Notes under the pieces: model-generated | Database searches by the model: none | What the model was told of the DNA's origin: nothing | What the model saw: the letters and a program-made list of their open reading frames with translations, nothing else | In this document: one piece after another, positions 46,901-58,897 of the stretch | How the letters are laid out: every line of letters starts with the position of its first letter | How positions within the stretch are numbered: the first letter of the stretch is position 1 | Translations under genes and position numbers: made by a program | Assembly: GCF_914767665.1 (NCBI RefSeq) | Contig: NC_059504.1 | Location: 1,304,501-1,368,500, forward strand | DNA from: Harmonia axyridis | Lineage: Eukaryota > Arthropoda > Insecta > Coleoptera > Coccinellidae | Direction of reading: 5' to 3' | Length of the DNA stretch: 64,000 nt

Positions 46901-49900
46901 AATCAACAGAATGATACAATATTCCCTTGAAGGAACTTTTATTTTCAGAAAATTTTCTAAGGGTCAGGTATAGAAAATTTTACGAAAATTTTTGGACAAA
47001 AAATTTTTCAGGTGAGATCGAAATTCGGCTAATCAGAGATCGTCAATTATGGCACTGCTCACCGATTTTTCGTAGAGCTCCCAGTTTCAAAGAAATTTGG
47101 ACTCGAAATTTGGGAAAAAATTGAATTTGCCTCTAAAAATCGTTATATCTCCTGAATCATTCGTCACAGACCATTGAAATAAAAACGTTTCCAAACTTCA
47201 AGTTCCGCTTCAAAACATAGTGAGGTTTCAAGTGCGTAGCCCGTGTCTAGAAGAAGTGGCAGCTTCGGGAAAATTATCAATTTTTTCTTTAAAAATTACA
47301 GGTTTTTGCCTATAATTTATGTAATAATGTACTGATCGCCCAACTGTAAGCATTTTCGTAATCTACATAGTCGAATCAATCAACAGAATGATACAATATT
47401 CCCTTGAAGGAACTTTTATTTTTCAGAAAATTTTCTAAGGGTCAGGTATAGAAAATTTTACGAAAATTTTTGGACAAAAAATTTTTCAGGTGAGATCGAA
47501 ATTCGGCTAATCAGAGATCGTCAATTATGGCACTGCTCACCGATTTTTCGTAGAGCTCCCAGTTTCAAAGAAATTTGGACTCGAAATTTGGGAAAAAATT
47601 GAATTTGCCTATAAAAATCGTTATATCTCCTGAATCATTCGTCACAGACCATTAAAATAAAAACGTTTCCAAACTTCAAGTTCCGCTTCAAAACATAGTG
47701 AGGTTTCAAGTGCGTAGCCCATGTCTAGAAGAAGTGGCAGCTTCGGGAAAATTATCAATTTTTTCTTTAAAAATTACAGATTTTTGCCTATAATTTATGT
47801 TATAATGTACTGATCGCCCAACTGTAAGCATTTTCGTAATCTACATAGTCGAATCAATCAACAGAATGATACAATATTCCCTTGAAGGAACTTTTATTTT
47901 TCAGAAAATTTTCTAAGGGTCAGGTATAGAAAAATTTACGAAAATTTTCGGACAAAAAATTTTTCAGGTGAGATCGAAATTCGGCTAATCAGAGATCGTC
48001 AATTATGGCACTGCTCACCGATTTTTCGTAGAGCTCCCAGTTTCAAAGAAATTTGGACTCGAAATTTGGGAAAAAATTGAATTTGCCTATAAAAATCGTT
48101 ATATCTCCTGAATCATTCGTCACAGACCATTAAAATAAAAACGTTTCCAAACTTCAAGTTCCGCTTCAAAACATAGTGAGGTTTCAAGTGCGTAGCCCAT
48201 GTCTAGAAGAAGTGGCAGCTTCGGGAAAATTATCAATTTTTTCTTTAAAAATTACAGATTTTTGCCTATAATTTATGTTATAATGTACTGATCGCCCAAC
48301 TGTAAGCATTTTCGTAATCTACATAGTCGAATCAATCAACAGAATGATACAATATTCCCTTGAAGGAACTTTTATTTTTCAGAAAATTTTCTAAGGGTCA
48401 GGTATAGAAAATTTTACGAAAATTTTTGGACAAAAAATTTTTCAGGTGAGATCGAAATTCGGCTAATCAGAGATCGTCAATTATGGCACTGCTCACCGAT
48501 TTTTCGTAGAGCTCCCAGTTTCAAAGAAATTTGGACTCGAAATTTGGGAAAAAATTGAATTTGCCTATAAAAATCGTTATATCTCCTGAATCATTCGTCA
48601 CAGACCATTAAAATAAAAACGTTTCCAAACTTCAAGTTCCGCTTCAAAACATAGTGAGGTTTCAAGTGCGTAGCCCATGTCTAGAAGAAGTGGCAGCTTC
48701 GGGAAAATTATCAATTTTTTCTTTAAAAATTACAGATTTTTGCCTATAATTTATGTTATAATGTACTGATCGCCCAACTGTAAGCATTTTCGTAATCTAC
48801 ATAGTCGAATCAATCAACAGAATGATACAATATTCCCTTGAAGGAACTTTTATTTTTCAGAAAATTTTCTAAGGGTCAGGTATAGAAAATTTTACGAAAA
48901 TTTTTGGACAAAAAATTTTTCAGGTGAGATCGAAATTCGGCTAATCAGAGATCGTCAATTATGGCACTGCTCACCGATTTTTCGTAGAGCTCCCAGTTTC
49001 AAAGAAATTTGGACTCGAAATTTGGGAAAAAATTGAATTTGCCTATAAAAATCGTTATATCTCCTGAATCATTCGTCACAGACCATTAAAATAAAAATGT
49101 TTCCAAACTTCAAGTTCCGCTTCAAAACATAGTGAGGTTTCAAGTGCGTAGCCCATGTCTAGAAGAAGTGGCAACTTCGGGAAAATTATCAATTTTTTCT
49201 TTAAAAATTACAGATTTTTGCCTATAATTTATGTTATAATGTACTGATCGCCCAACTGTAAGCATTTTCGTAATCTACATAGTCGAATCAATCAACAGAA
49301 TGATACAATATTCCCTTGAAGGAACTTTTATTTTCAGAAAATTTTCTAAGGGTCAGGTATAGAAAATTTTACGAAAATTTTTGGACAAAAAATTTTTCAG
49401 GTGAGATCGAAATTCGGCTAATCAGAGATCGTCAATTATGGCACTGCTCACCGATTTTTCGTAGAGCTCCCAGTTTCAAAGAAATTTGGACTCGAAATTT
49501 GGGAAAAAATTGAATTTGCCTCTAAAAATCGTTATATCTCCTGAATCATTCGTCACAGACCATTAAAATAAAAACGTTTCCAAACTTCAAGTTCCGCTCT
49601 AAAACATAGTGAGGTTTCAAGTGCGTAGCCCATGTCTAGAAGAAGTGGCAGCTTCGGGAAAATTATCAATTTTTTCTTTAAAAATTACAGATTTTTGCCT
49701 ATAATTTATGTAATAATGTACTGATCGCCCAACTGTAAGCATTTTCGTAATCTACATAGTCGAATCAATCAACAGAATGATACAATATTTCCTTGAAGGA
49801 ACTTTTATTTTTCAGAAAATTTTCTAAGGGTCAGGTATAGAAAATTTTACGAAAATTTTTGGACAAAAAATTTTTCAGGTGAGATCGAAATTCGGCTAAT

Positions 49901-52900
49901 CAGAGATCGTCAATTATGGCACTGCTCACCGATTTTTCGTAGAGCTCCCAGTTTCCAAGAAATTTGGACTCGAAATTTGGGAAAAAATTGAATTTGCCTC
50001 TAAAAATCGTTATATCTCCTGAATCATTCGTCACAGACCATTAAAATAAAAACGTTTCCAAACTTCAAGTTCCGCTTTAAAACATAGTGAGGTTTCAAGT
50101 GCGTAGCCCATGTCTGGAAGAAGTGGCAGCTTCGGGAAAATTATCAATTTTTTCTTTAAAAATTACAGATTTTTGCCTATAATTTATGTTATAATGTACT
50201 GATCGCCCAACTGTAAGCATTTTCGTAATCTACATAGTCGAATCAATCAACAGAATGATACAATATTCCCTTGAAGGAACTTTTATTTTTCAGAAAATTT
50301 TCTAAGGGTCAGGTATAGAAAATTTTACGAAAATTTTTGGACAAAAAATTTTTCAGGTGAGATCGAAATTCGGCTAATCAGAGATCGTCAATTATGGCAC
50401 TGCTCACCGATTTTTCGTAGAGCTCCCAGTTTCAAAGAAATTTGGACTCGAAATTTGGGAAAAAATTGAATTTGCCTATAAAAATCGTTATATCTCCTGA
50501 ATCATTCGTCACAGACCATTAAAACAAAAACGTTTTCAAACTTCAAGTTCCGCTCTAAAACATAGTGAGGTTTCAAGTGCGTAGCCCATGTCTAGAAGAA
50601 GTGGCAGCTTCGGGAAAATTATCAATTTTTTCTTTAAAAATTTTTCAGGTGAGATCGAAATTCGGCTAATCAGAGATCGTCAATTATGGCACTGCTCACC
50701 GATTTTTCGTAGAGCTCCCAGTTTCAAAGAAATTTGGACTCGAAATTTGGGAAAAAATTGAATTTGCCTATAAAAATCGTTATATCTCCTGAATCATTCG
50801 TCACAGACCATTAAAATAAAAACGTTTCCAAACTTCAAGTTCCGCTTCAAAACATAGTGAGGTTTCAAGTGCGTAGCCCATGTCTAGAAGAAGTGGCAGC
50901 TTCGGGAAAATTATCAATTTTTTCTTTAAAAATTACAGATTTTTGCCTATAATTTATGTTATAATGTACTGATCGCCCAACTGTAAGCATTTTCGTAATC
51001 TACATAGTCGAATCAATCAACAGAATGATACAATATTCCCTTGAAGGAACTTTTATTTTCAGAAAATTTTCTAAGGGTCAGGTATAGAAAATTTTACGAA
51101 AATTTTTGGACAAAAAATTTTTCAGGTGAGATCGAAATTCGGCTAATCAGAGATCGTCAATTATGGCACTGCTCACCGATTTTTCGTAGAGCTCCCAGTT
51201 TCAAAGAAATTTGGACTCGAAATTTGGGAAAAAATTGAATTTGCCTCTAAAAATCGTTATATCTCCTGAATCATTCGTCACAGACCATTAAAATAAAAAC
51301 GTTTCCAAACTTCAAGTTCCGCTTCAAAACATAGTGAGGTTTCAAGTGCGTAGCCCATGTCTAGAAGAAGTGGCAGCTTCGGGAAAATTATCAATTTTTT
51401 CTTTAAAAATTACAGATTTTTGCCTATAATTTATGTTATAATGTACTGATCGCCCAACTGTAAGCATTTTCGTAATCTACATAGTCGAATCAATCAACAG
51501 AATGATACAATATTCCCTTGAAGGAACTTTTATTTTTCAGAAAATTTTCTAAGGGTCAGGTATAGAAAATTTTACGAAAATTTTTGGACAAAAAATTTTT
51601 CAGGTGAGATCGAAATTCGGCTAATCAGAGATCGTCAATTATGGCACTGCTCACCGATTTTTCGTAGAGCTCCCAGTTTCAAAGAAATTTGGACTCGAAA
51701 TTTGGGAAAAAATTGAATTTGCCTATAAAAATCGTTATATCTCCTGAATCATTCGTCACAGACCATTAAAATAAAAACGTTTCCAAACTTCAAGTTCCGC
51801 TTCAAAACATAGTGAGGTTTCAAGTGCGTAGCCCATGTCTAGAAGAAGTGGCAGCTTCGGGAAAATTATCAATTTTTTCTTTAAAAATTACAGATTTTTG
51901 CCTATAATTTATGTTGTAATGTACTGATCGCCCAACTGTAAGCATTTTCGTAATCTACATAGTCGAATCAATCAACAGAATGATACAATATTCCCTTGAA
52001 GGAACTTTTATTTTCAGAAAATTTTCTAAGGGTCAGGTATAGAAAATTTTACGAAAACTTTTGGACAAAAAATTTTTCAGGTGAGATCGAAATTCGGCTA
52101 ATCAGAGATCGTCAATTATGGCACTGCTCACCGATTTTTCGTAGAGCTCCCAGTTTCAAAGAAATTTGGACACGAAATTTGGGAAAAAATTGAATTTGCC
52201 TCTAAAAATCGTTATATCTCCTGAATCATTCGTCACAGACCATTGAAATAAAAACGTTTCCAAACTTCAAGTTCCGCTTTAAAACATAGTGAGATTTCAA
52301 GTGCGTAGCCCGTGTCTAGAAGAAGTGGCAGCTTCGGGAAAATTATCAATTTTTTCTTTAAAAATTACAGATTTTTGCCTATAATTTATGTAATAATGTA
52401 CTGATCGCCCAACTGTAAGCATTTTCGTAATCTACATAGTCGAATCAATCAACAGAATGATACAATATTCCCTTGAAGGAACTTTTATTTTTCAGAAAAT
52501 TTTCTAAGTGTCAGGTATAGAAAATTTTACGAAAATTTTTGGACAAAAAATTTTTCAGGTGAGATCGAAATTCGGCTAATCAGAGATCGTCAATTATGGC
52601 ACTGCTCACCGATTTTTCGTAGAGCTCCCAGTTTCCAAGAAATTTGGACTCGAAATTTGGGAAAAAATTGAATTTGCCTCTAAAAATCGTTATATCTCCT
52701 GAATCATTCGTCACAGACCATTAAAATAAAAACGTTTCCAAACTTCAAGTTCCGCTTTAAAACATAGTGAGGTTTCAAGTGCGTAGCCCATGTCTAGAAG
52801 AAGTGGCAGCTTCGGGAAAATTATCAATTTTTTCTTTAAAAATTACAGATTTTTGCCTATAATTTATGTTATAATGTACTGATCGCCCAACTGTAAGCAT

Positions 52901-54147
52901 TTTCGTAATCTACATAGTCGAATCAATCAACAGAATGATACAATATTCCCTTGAAGGAACTTTTATTTTTCAGAAAATTTTCTAAGGGTCAGGTATAGAA
53001 AATTTTACGAAAATTTTTGGACAAAAATTTTTTCAGGTGAGATCGAAATTCGGCTAATCAGAGATCGTCAATTATGGCACTGCTCACCGATTTTTCGTAG
53101 AGCTCCCAGTTTCAAAGAAATTTGGACTCGAAATTTGGGAAAAAATTGAATTTGCCTATAAAAATCGTTATATCTCCTGAATCATTCGTCACAGACCATT
53201 AAAATAAAAACTTTTCCAAACTTCAAGTTCCGCTTTAAAACATAGTGAGGTTTCAAGTGCGTAGCCCATGTCTAGAAGAAGTGGCAGCTTCGGGAAAATT
53301 ATCAATTTTTTCTTTAAAAATTACAGATTTTTGCCTATAATTTATGTATTAATGTACTGATCGCCCAACTGTAAGCATTTTCGTAATCAACATAGTCGAA
53401 TCAATCAATAAAATGATACAATATTTCCATGAAGGAACTTTTATTTTTCAGAAAATTTTCTAAGGGTCAGGTATAGAAAATTTTACGAATTTTTTTGGAC
53501 AAAAAATTTTTCAGGTGAGATCGAAATTCGGCTAATCAGAGATCGTCAATTATGGCACCGCTCACCGATTCTTCGTAGAGCTCCCAGTTTTAAAGAAATT
53601 TGAACTCGAAATTCGGGAAAAAATTGAATTTGCCTCTAAAAATCGTTATATATCCTGAATCATTCGTCACAGACCATTCAAATAAAAACGTTTCCAAACT
53701 TCAAGTTCCGCTCTAAAACATAGTGAGGTTTCAAGTGCGTAGCCCATGTCTAGAAGAAGTGGCAGCTTCGGAAAAATTATGAATTTTTTCTTTAAAAATT
53801 ACAGATTTTTGCCTTTAATTTATGTATTAATGTACTGATCGCCCAACTGTAAGCATTTTCGTAATCTACATTGTCGAATCAATCAACAGAATGATACAAT
53901 ATTCCCTTGAAGGAACTTTTATTTTTCAGAAAATTTTCTAAGGATTAGGTATAGAAAATTTTACGAAAATTTTTGGACAAAAAAGTTTTCAGGTGAGATC
54001 GAAATTAGGCTAATCAGAAATTGTCAATTATGGCACCGCTCACCGATTCTTCGTAGAGCTCCCGGTTTTGAGGAATTTTGAACTCGAAATTTGGGAAAAA
54101 TTGAATTTGCCTTTAAAAATCGTTATATCTCCTGAATTATTCGTCAG
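37990..54147. repeat. Satellite array, about 34 monomers of 478 bp
   Basis: The anchor AAGGGTCAGGTATAG recurs at intervals of 477-478 bp. Its third G is at 38361, 38839, 39317, 39795, 40273 and so on to 53944. Inner monomers differ by only a few substitutions; edge monomers are more diverged. One monomer near 50640 lacks about 186 bp. Each unit contains AAAAATCGTTATATCTCCTG, GAAGTGGCAGCTTCGGG, CTGATCGCCCAACTGTAAGC and CACTGCTCACCGATTTTTCG. The monomer is AT-rich and non-coding; a 65-codon open frame appears only in four units that lost one T. The array is head-to-tail throughout. A role in heterochromatin is possible for such satellites but not shown here. Confidence 0.97.
50520..50900. repeat. 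Truncated satellite monomer with microhomology junction
   Basis: At 50630-50650 the text TCTTTAAAAATTTTTCAGGT joins the position before ATTACAGATTTTTGCC directly to the position after GGACAAAAAA. This removes about 186 bp. AAAAATT is present at both normal positions, so the loss used short homology. Confidence 0.85.
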
Positions 54148-54926
54148 AAAGAAACTATTGTGTTACATCGGATCGGAAAGAATCGGAATTATTCTGAAAC
54201 ACCTCTAAGCTTCATCTACATCCCACCAAATTCCCAATTTCCAAACGTGAAAAACCTCTAAGATCAACATATTAACTCATCCCAAAGAACCAACAACCAA
54301 AATACGTTGAAACAAAAGTAATCATGTAAAAGATGAATATTTCAGATAGCCACCAGACAAAACTTCTAGACGCCAGTCGGCATTCCATAAGCCAACTTTG
54401 TCGTATGGAATACCATACGAAAACTTGTCTCAATGAACTGGACACAGCAGGTTGCTTACACGTATTTCATTCAAGATTTCGGCATTCTCCTGTCATAGTT
54501 ATTTAGGCTTCCTAAATTGGTCCACGTGAAGTGTTAGAGCAATGGGGTACCCGATTATTATCTAAGAAATATCGTTGAGTGTGGTTTCATTCATAATAAG
54601 TTAAGGAAGGAGAAATAAATCACTATGTATTTTCGCTATAGAGCAGAATATTGGGAGTATGTTGAAAATACTTGTCTATTAAGGGGATCTCCAAAACCCT
54701 TTGAGATAAAAAATGAATGACACACTTTCGTGCTCAATTTTTGAGAGAATCAGTTTGGTGAGAACCGCTTTTTTATAAGCTATAAGAGAAACTTGTGAAA
54801 TGGCGTGAAATGGAAATGGAAAATTCTCATAACTTCTTTAATACTGGTGATATAAACATTAAACAAAAACACTTCTTTCAATATAACCTATTGGTGTACC
54901 TAATCTTTTGTTTTTTATTTCAATTA
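54148..54926. other. Unannotated DNA right of the satellite
   Basis: Unique AT-rich sequence with no gene or repeat recognised. Confidence 0.35.
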
Positions 54927-54990
54927 TTCACATTGAAACAACATAAATTTGTATTATAACTAATACAAATTGATGTTGTTTCAATGTGAA
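54927..54990. repeat. Near-perfect 30-bp-arm hairpin
   Basis: 54927-54956 (TTCACATTGAAACAACATAA then ATTTGTATTA) is the reverse complement of 54961-54990 with one mismatch. The loop is the four bases TAAC. It lies 20 bp left of a hAT-like copy. The loop is very short for a microRNA precursor. Confidence 0.9.
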
Positions 54991-55010
54991 CCATAAAAAT
55001 GTCTGTATCA

Positions 55011-55841
55011 AATAGGGATTGACCGCTTGGCTTGATTTTCACGCTACTTGGCTTGAGTTTGACTTGATTTCAAGCCAAGCTCAAGTCAAGTAGTAGTTTT
55101 TCCTATTCGAATCAAGTCAAGTATTTATACATTAAGTACTTGAATCATATCAAGCTACTTCATTATTAGCAGTTTCATTGTGTAGTGTCACATCTATAAA
55201 AAAAAATGATGAAATGAGAAGGAACCTTGCAAAAAACACTTTCATTTATTAAACTTATTGTATGAAAGAACCGAAAAATCGACTTTTTTGAAATAGAAAC
55301 ATGCATTGAATCACTATAAATCATAACAAAATAAAAATAATAAAAAAATGAAGTTTCTAAATATTGAGAAACCTCCAGGCTTTGTTTGATTTCATAATTT
55401 TCCATCCAGGATCTAAGACACATAAGGTATCTTATAGATTTTAACGCGGGTTTTTGTAACTGTAAGAGCAGCTCTGGAAAATAGTCTTTCAACAGGAGCT
55501 GAAGATGCTGGCGATGATAAAAAATCCTTGGGTTTTTGCCCAAGTTTGGAAAGATACCTCTGAAACTACAAAAATCTACCAATAGATTTCATAGAAATGT
55601 GAGAAAACTACTAATAAAGTCACACTGGCAAATGCTTCAGTCACTCGGCGTTCGAGGAATCCCCTTATTTAGTCTAAGCGCACACAAGATTGCAGATATA
55701 TAAGCCATGCGACGCGTGCATATCAAGCAATGAATATCTAAAATCAAGTCAAATCAAGCTCATATGTAATTTTTCACGAGCTTGATTTTCAAGTCAAGAC
55801 GTTGGTTAAAATGTCAAGCTACTTGGCTTGATGAATCCCTA
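55011..55841 (-). mobile_element. hAT-like element, copy e, most complete
   Basis: 831 bp with both ends: TAGGGATTGACCGCTTGGC on the left and the complement of TAGGGATTCATCAAGCC on the right. On the reverse strand there is one 135-codon open frame (55175-55582). In its alternate frames lie the C-terminal dimerisation motif (SSAPVERLFS-like) and then RYLMCLRSWMENYEIKQSLE, the usual hAT tail. Both ends are rich in CTTGA/TCAAG motifs. No matching flanking 8-bp duplication is visible. Confidence 0.8.
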
Positions 55842-56430
55842 GGATTCCTCATCAGTAAGTCGAATCTAATCGTTTGAGACAATGCCCTATTCAGATTTCT
55901 AAAATTAGAGACATTATGATAATCCGATTTTTCGGAGAACGACCGTTCAAAAAAAAAAACGCTAAACCAGAATCCCCGAAGGTCATACCAAAAAATCATA
56001 TTTTCCATACCCAAAAAAGGACCCACGTTCACCGATATGAGACACGGTATTTTGACAGCCTGAGAAACCACACCACCAATTCTTGCAGAGAGCTCTCCTC
56101 CACAACGTTCATAGGTAAATAAATTGAAATGCTACAAGAACGATAAATAATCAGCAGAATCCGAGACAACATCTCTCATTTATGATAAATAGAGAGACCC
56201 GTTCGCCCTGTACCATAAATTCATTATGACCGGACTTTTTCGGACCTTCGTCGTCGAATTTATTAACAGCCTACATTGAAAATTCCTTTCTATCTGGGGA
56301 TATTAGTCATTTTGGAATTTTCACGCATTCTGATGCTCCTTTCAACGTATGCATATTGATCTTTTAAAGAGAAGGCTATGGACAAATGGTCATTCTAATG
56401 TGAAGACGAGAGAAAGAAACCTATTATGTA
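55842..56430. other. Unannotated unique DNA
   Basis: No exon is recognised. 56195-56300 is somewhat GC-richer. Confidence 0.35.
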
Positions 56431-57345
56431 AAGGGTGTTTTTTTTTAGAGCTATAGAACTTTAAATTGCAATAAAACAACGATGGACTATTCGATTGACA
56501 TGAATTTTATTTATCCGCAAGATAATCTTGTGGCATTACATTTTAAATATGATTTCTAGCATATGACCGCCACAGCTGGCTCGGATATAGTCCAATTTTC
56601 GATGACTTTTTCCAACATTTGTGGCCGTATATCGGCCATAACACGGCAAATATTGTCTTCCAAATGGTCAAGGGTTTGTGGCTTATCCGCATAGACCAAT
56701 GACTTAACATAGCCCCACAGAAAGTAGTCTAGCGGTGTTAAATCACAAGATCTTGGAGGCCAATTCACAGGTCCAAAACGTGAAATTAGTCGGTCACCAA
56801 ACGTGTCTTTCAATAAATCGATTGTGGCACGAGCTGTGTGACATGTTTGCCGTCTTGTTGGAAGCGCAGCTCCTGGACATCATAGTTGTTCAATTCAGGA
56901 ATGGAAAAGTTAGTAATCATGGCTCTATACCGATCACCATTGACTGTAACGTTGTGGCCATCATCGTTTTTCAAGAAGTACGGACCAATGATTCCACCAA
57001 CCCATAAAGCGCACCAAACAGTCAGTTTTTCTGGATGTAACGGTGTTTCGACATACATTAGCTTCACTCCAAATGCGGCAGTTTTGTTTGTTGTCGTAGC
57101 CATTCAACCAGAAGTGCGCTTCATCGCTAAACAAAATAAAATGGATGTAGTGCGCGATACGTATTCCGCACAGAACCATTATTTTCGAAATAAAATTGCA
57201 CTATTTGCAAGCGTTGTTCAGGCGTGAGTCTATTCATGATGAATTGCCAAACCAAACTGAGAATAAATCACTTGACAGCTGTTAAATCGGTCTCCATCTT
57301 GAACAGTAATGCCAACTCCATCATACCTCGTAAAAAAGCACCCGT
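56431..57345 (-). mobile_element. DD41D copy 8, flanked by TA
   Basis: It is flanked by TA at 56429-56430 and 57346-57347. Reverse-strand landmarks are KDTFGDRLISRFGPVNWPPR, DLTPLDYFLWGYVKSLVYAD, and the junction with the DEAHFWLNGYDNKQNCRIWS block near 57090-57130. A 14-bp loss removes the SRLDYIRA-coding part near 56595. Other indels break the frame (for example GKHVTQLVPQ). Confidence 0.9.
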
Positions 57346-57347
57346 TA

Positions 57348-57766
57348 CAACTACACTGACGTTAAGTAGGGAGCTTTTGAGCGTTCATTCATTCATTTGC
57401 AGTATGTGGTCCCAAAAACTCGTCCCATTTTTAGTAATGGCGTAGTTTTCACTTGTCAAATGTCAAAAACTGACAGCTTTTCGTCTGACAGTTGCCCAAA
57501 TGGCGGGACATTCGAAAATAAACCTCTTATTGTAAAACCCTCTACTTGAAAACCGTGAATATGCCTCTAAAAGCTATTGGGTCATTTCGACGCTCCAATT
57601 TGAAGACTCCCAGAGACCGTCTTCATCACTCACGAGGACACGAATCGTTGATTTAATAGCCCATTAGAAAAACGAGATAAAACTCCCAATACATTCCAAC
57701 TACTTAACCCTTATACCAATAAATAGTAACAATGTTTGGAATGCGCCATATTAACATATTCACCTA
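57348..57766. other. Unannotated DNA
   Basis: Nothing recognised. Confidence 0.35.
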
Positions 57767-57870
57767 ATTGCAGGAGGTCACGTGCTGGTTTAGAGGTCCA
57801 TTCTGTGGATCCAGAGACCACGGGTGGCGGTCTGGCGCCCCCCAGGGGTCCGTTCGTAGTTCGGTTTCTA
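57767..57870. other. Short GC-rich patch, possible exon or conserved non-coding element
   Basis: It begins just after CTAATTGCAG, an acceptor-like site, and runs through GGTCACGTGCTGG and GGTGGCGGTCTGGCGCCCCC before returning to AT-rich TTTCTAATTAAACTGATCG. All plus frames are open over most of it. No domain is recognised. Confidence 0.3.
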
Positions 57871-58339
57871 ATTAAACTGATCGATTGCGAGGTGTACGGG
57901 ACGTTATGCAACTGTATTGTTGTAAATCACTTATATTAGAGCTTGTTATTGTGATTCCACGCTTGATTGTGAAAAATACGTACGTGAAGAATTGCCAATC
58001 GACACGATAGACGATCTATCTGATGGGGCATCGTAAACGTCGTAGTTTTGAAAAAAAAAATTGAATAATTTTTCCACGTTAAGATGAATTATGGGATGCT
58101 AGCAGATCGGACATTATTTGAGCTTCTCGCATACGTTTTGATTTATTTGTGGAATAGATATTATTGCTTTTGGGGAGACGCGTTGCTGTGAGGATTTATG
58201 TTGATGGATGTTTGTTTTGTGGCCCGTGTCTACCAAAAATTTGGGTTCTTTGTATGTGGTTCTATTTGGGAGTTTGGGAGGTTTGAATATTCACATCACC
58301 ATTAGATTATATTAATTTTGAAGAAGGGGTTGGTTATAA
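57871..58339. other. Unannotated AT-rich DNA
   Basis: Nothing recognised. Confidence 0.35.
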
Positions 58340-58716
58340 AGCAGCCAACCAGAACGACAACCAGTTTCATCTTTTGATCTAACAGTCAAGGACACTAAAG
58401 CAATTTTGCAGGAGAGAGTCAGTATGAAGAATGTTATTTCCAAGAAAAATAACAATGTAGGACAAACATTAACTATTTTTTACGATTTGGATCTTAGCAA
58501 GAATATGTTAAACCTCCTCAAAGAATTCCTCATAGAAGCACCTCATGAGAATGAGTTTAGCAGAAAACGTTGAGTGCTGATTCTATCGATAAGGAGGAGG
58601 AAGAAACTCTGAATTACCTGGTGATCCAAATCAAAAAATGCTTTGGACAAGAGACTTTTAAAAGTGAGGAAGTAACCTCCTTGAAGCCACCACAGATACT
58701 GGAGGAAGAGCTGTAA
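58340..58716 (+). pseudogene. Broken coding remnant: two overlapping frames, unknown protein
   Basis: Frame one (58340-58573) reads SSFDLTVKDTKAILQERVSM to EAPHENEFSRKR and stops. A second frame, open 58561-58716, continues TLSADSIDKEEEETLNYLVI to KPPQILEEEL and stops. The two overlap by 13 bp and together look like one charged, lysine/glutamate-rich protein split by a small indel. No ATG opens the first frame at its start. It could be a fragment of a transposon structural protein or a dead host gene; no family is recognised. Confidence 0.35.
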
Positions 58717-58897
58717 ACTACATCAAAGACTAATGGCAGAAACAGCTCTGATGGAGGCACAATAGAACATAAGGTCTTGGTACAATAAAACCCCGCTTAA
58801 TCTACAATCTATGGTTGTGTTGTATTTAGGGAATTCATAGGAAAACACACCATAGATATCATTCGAAGAGCTTTGTCGTTTCTCAGAATAGTCTCCA

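Noticed and set aside
46927..52193. Four identical 65-codon open frames in the satellite
   Set aside because: They appear only in units that lost one T, match the repeat exactly, and are frame accidents of a non-coding tandem repeat.
37990..54147. CRISPR-like array or higher-order gene repeat
   Set aside because: The whole 478-bp unit repeats with no distinct spacers; it is a satellite in a eukaryotic genome.
37990..54147. Hammerhead ribozyme in the satellite, as in some insect satellites
   Set aside because: I looked for the CTGATGA and GAAA core on both strands and found no matching arrangement.
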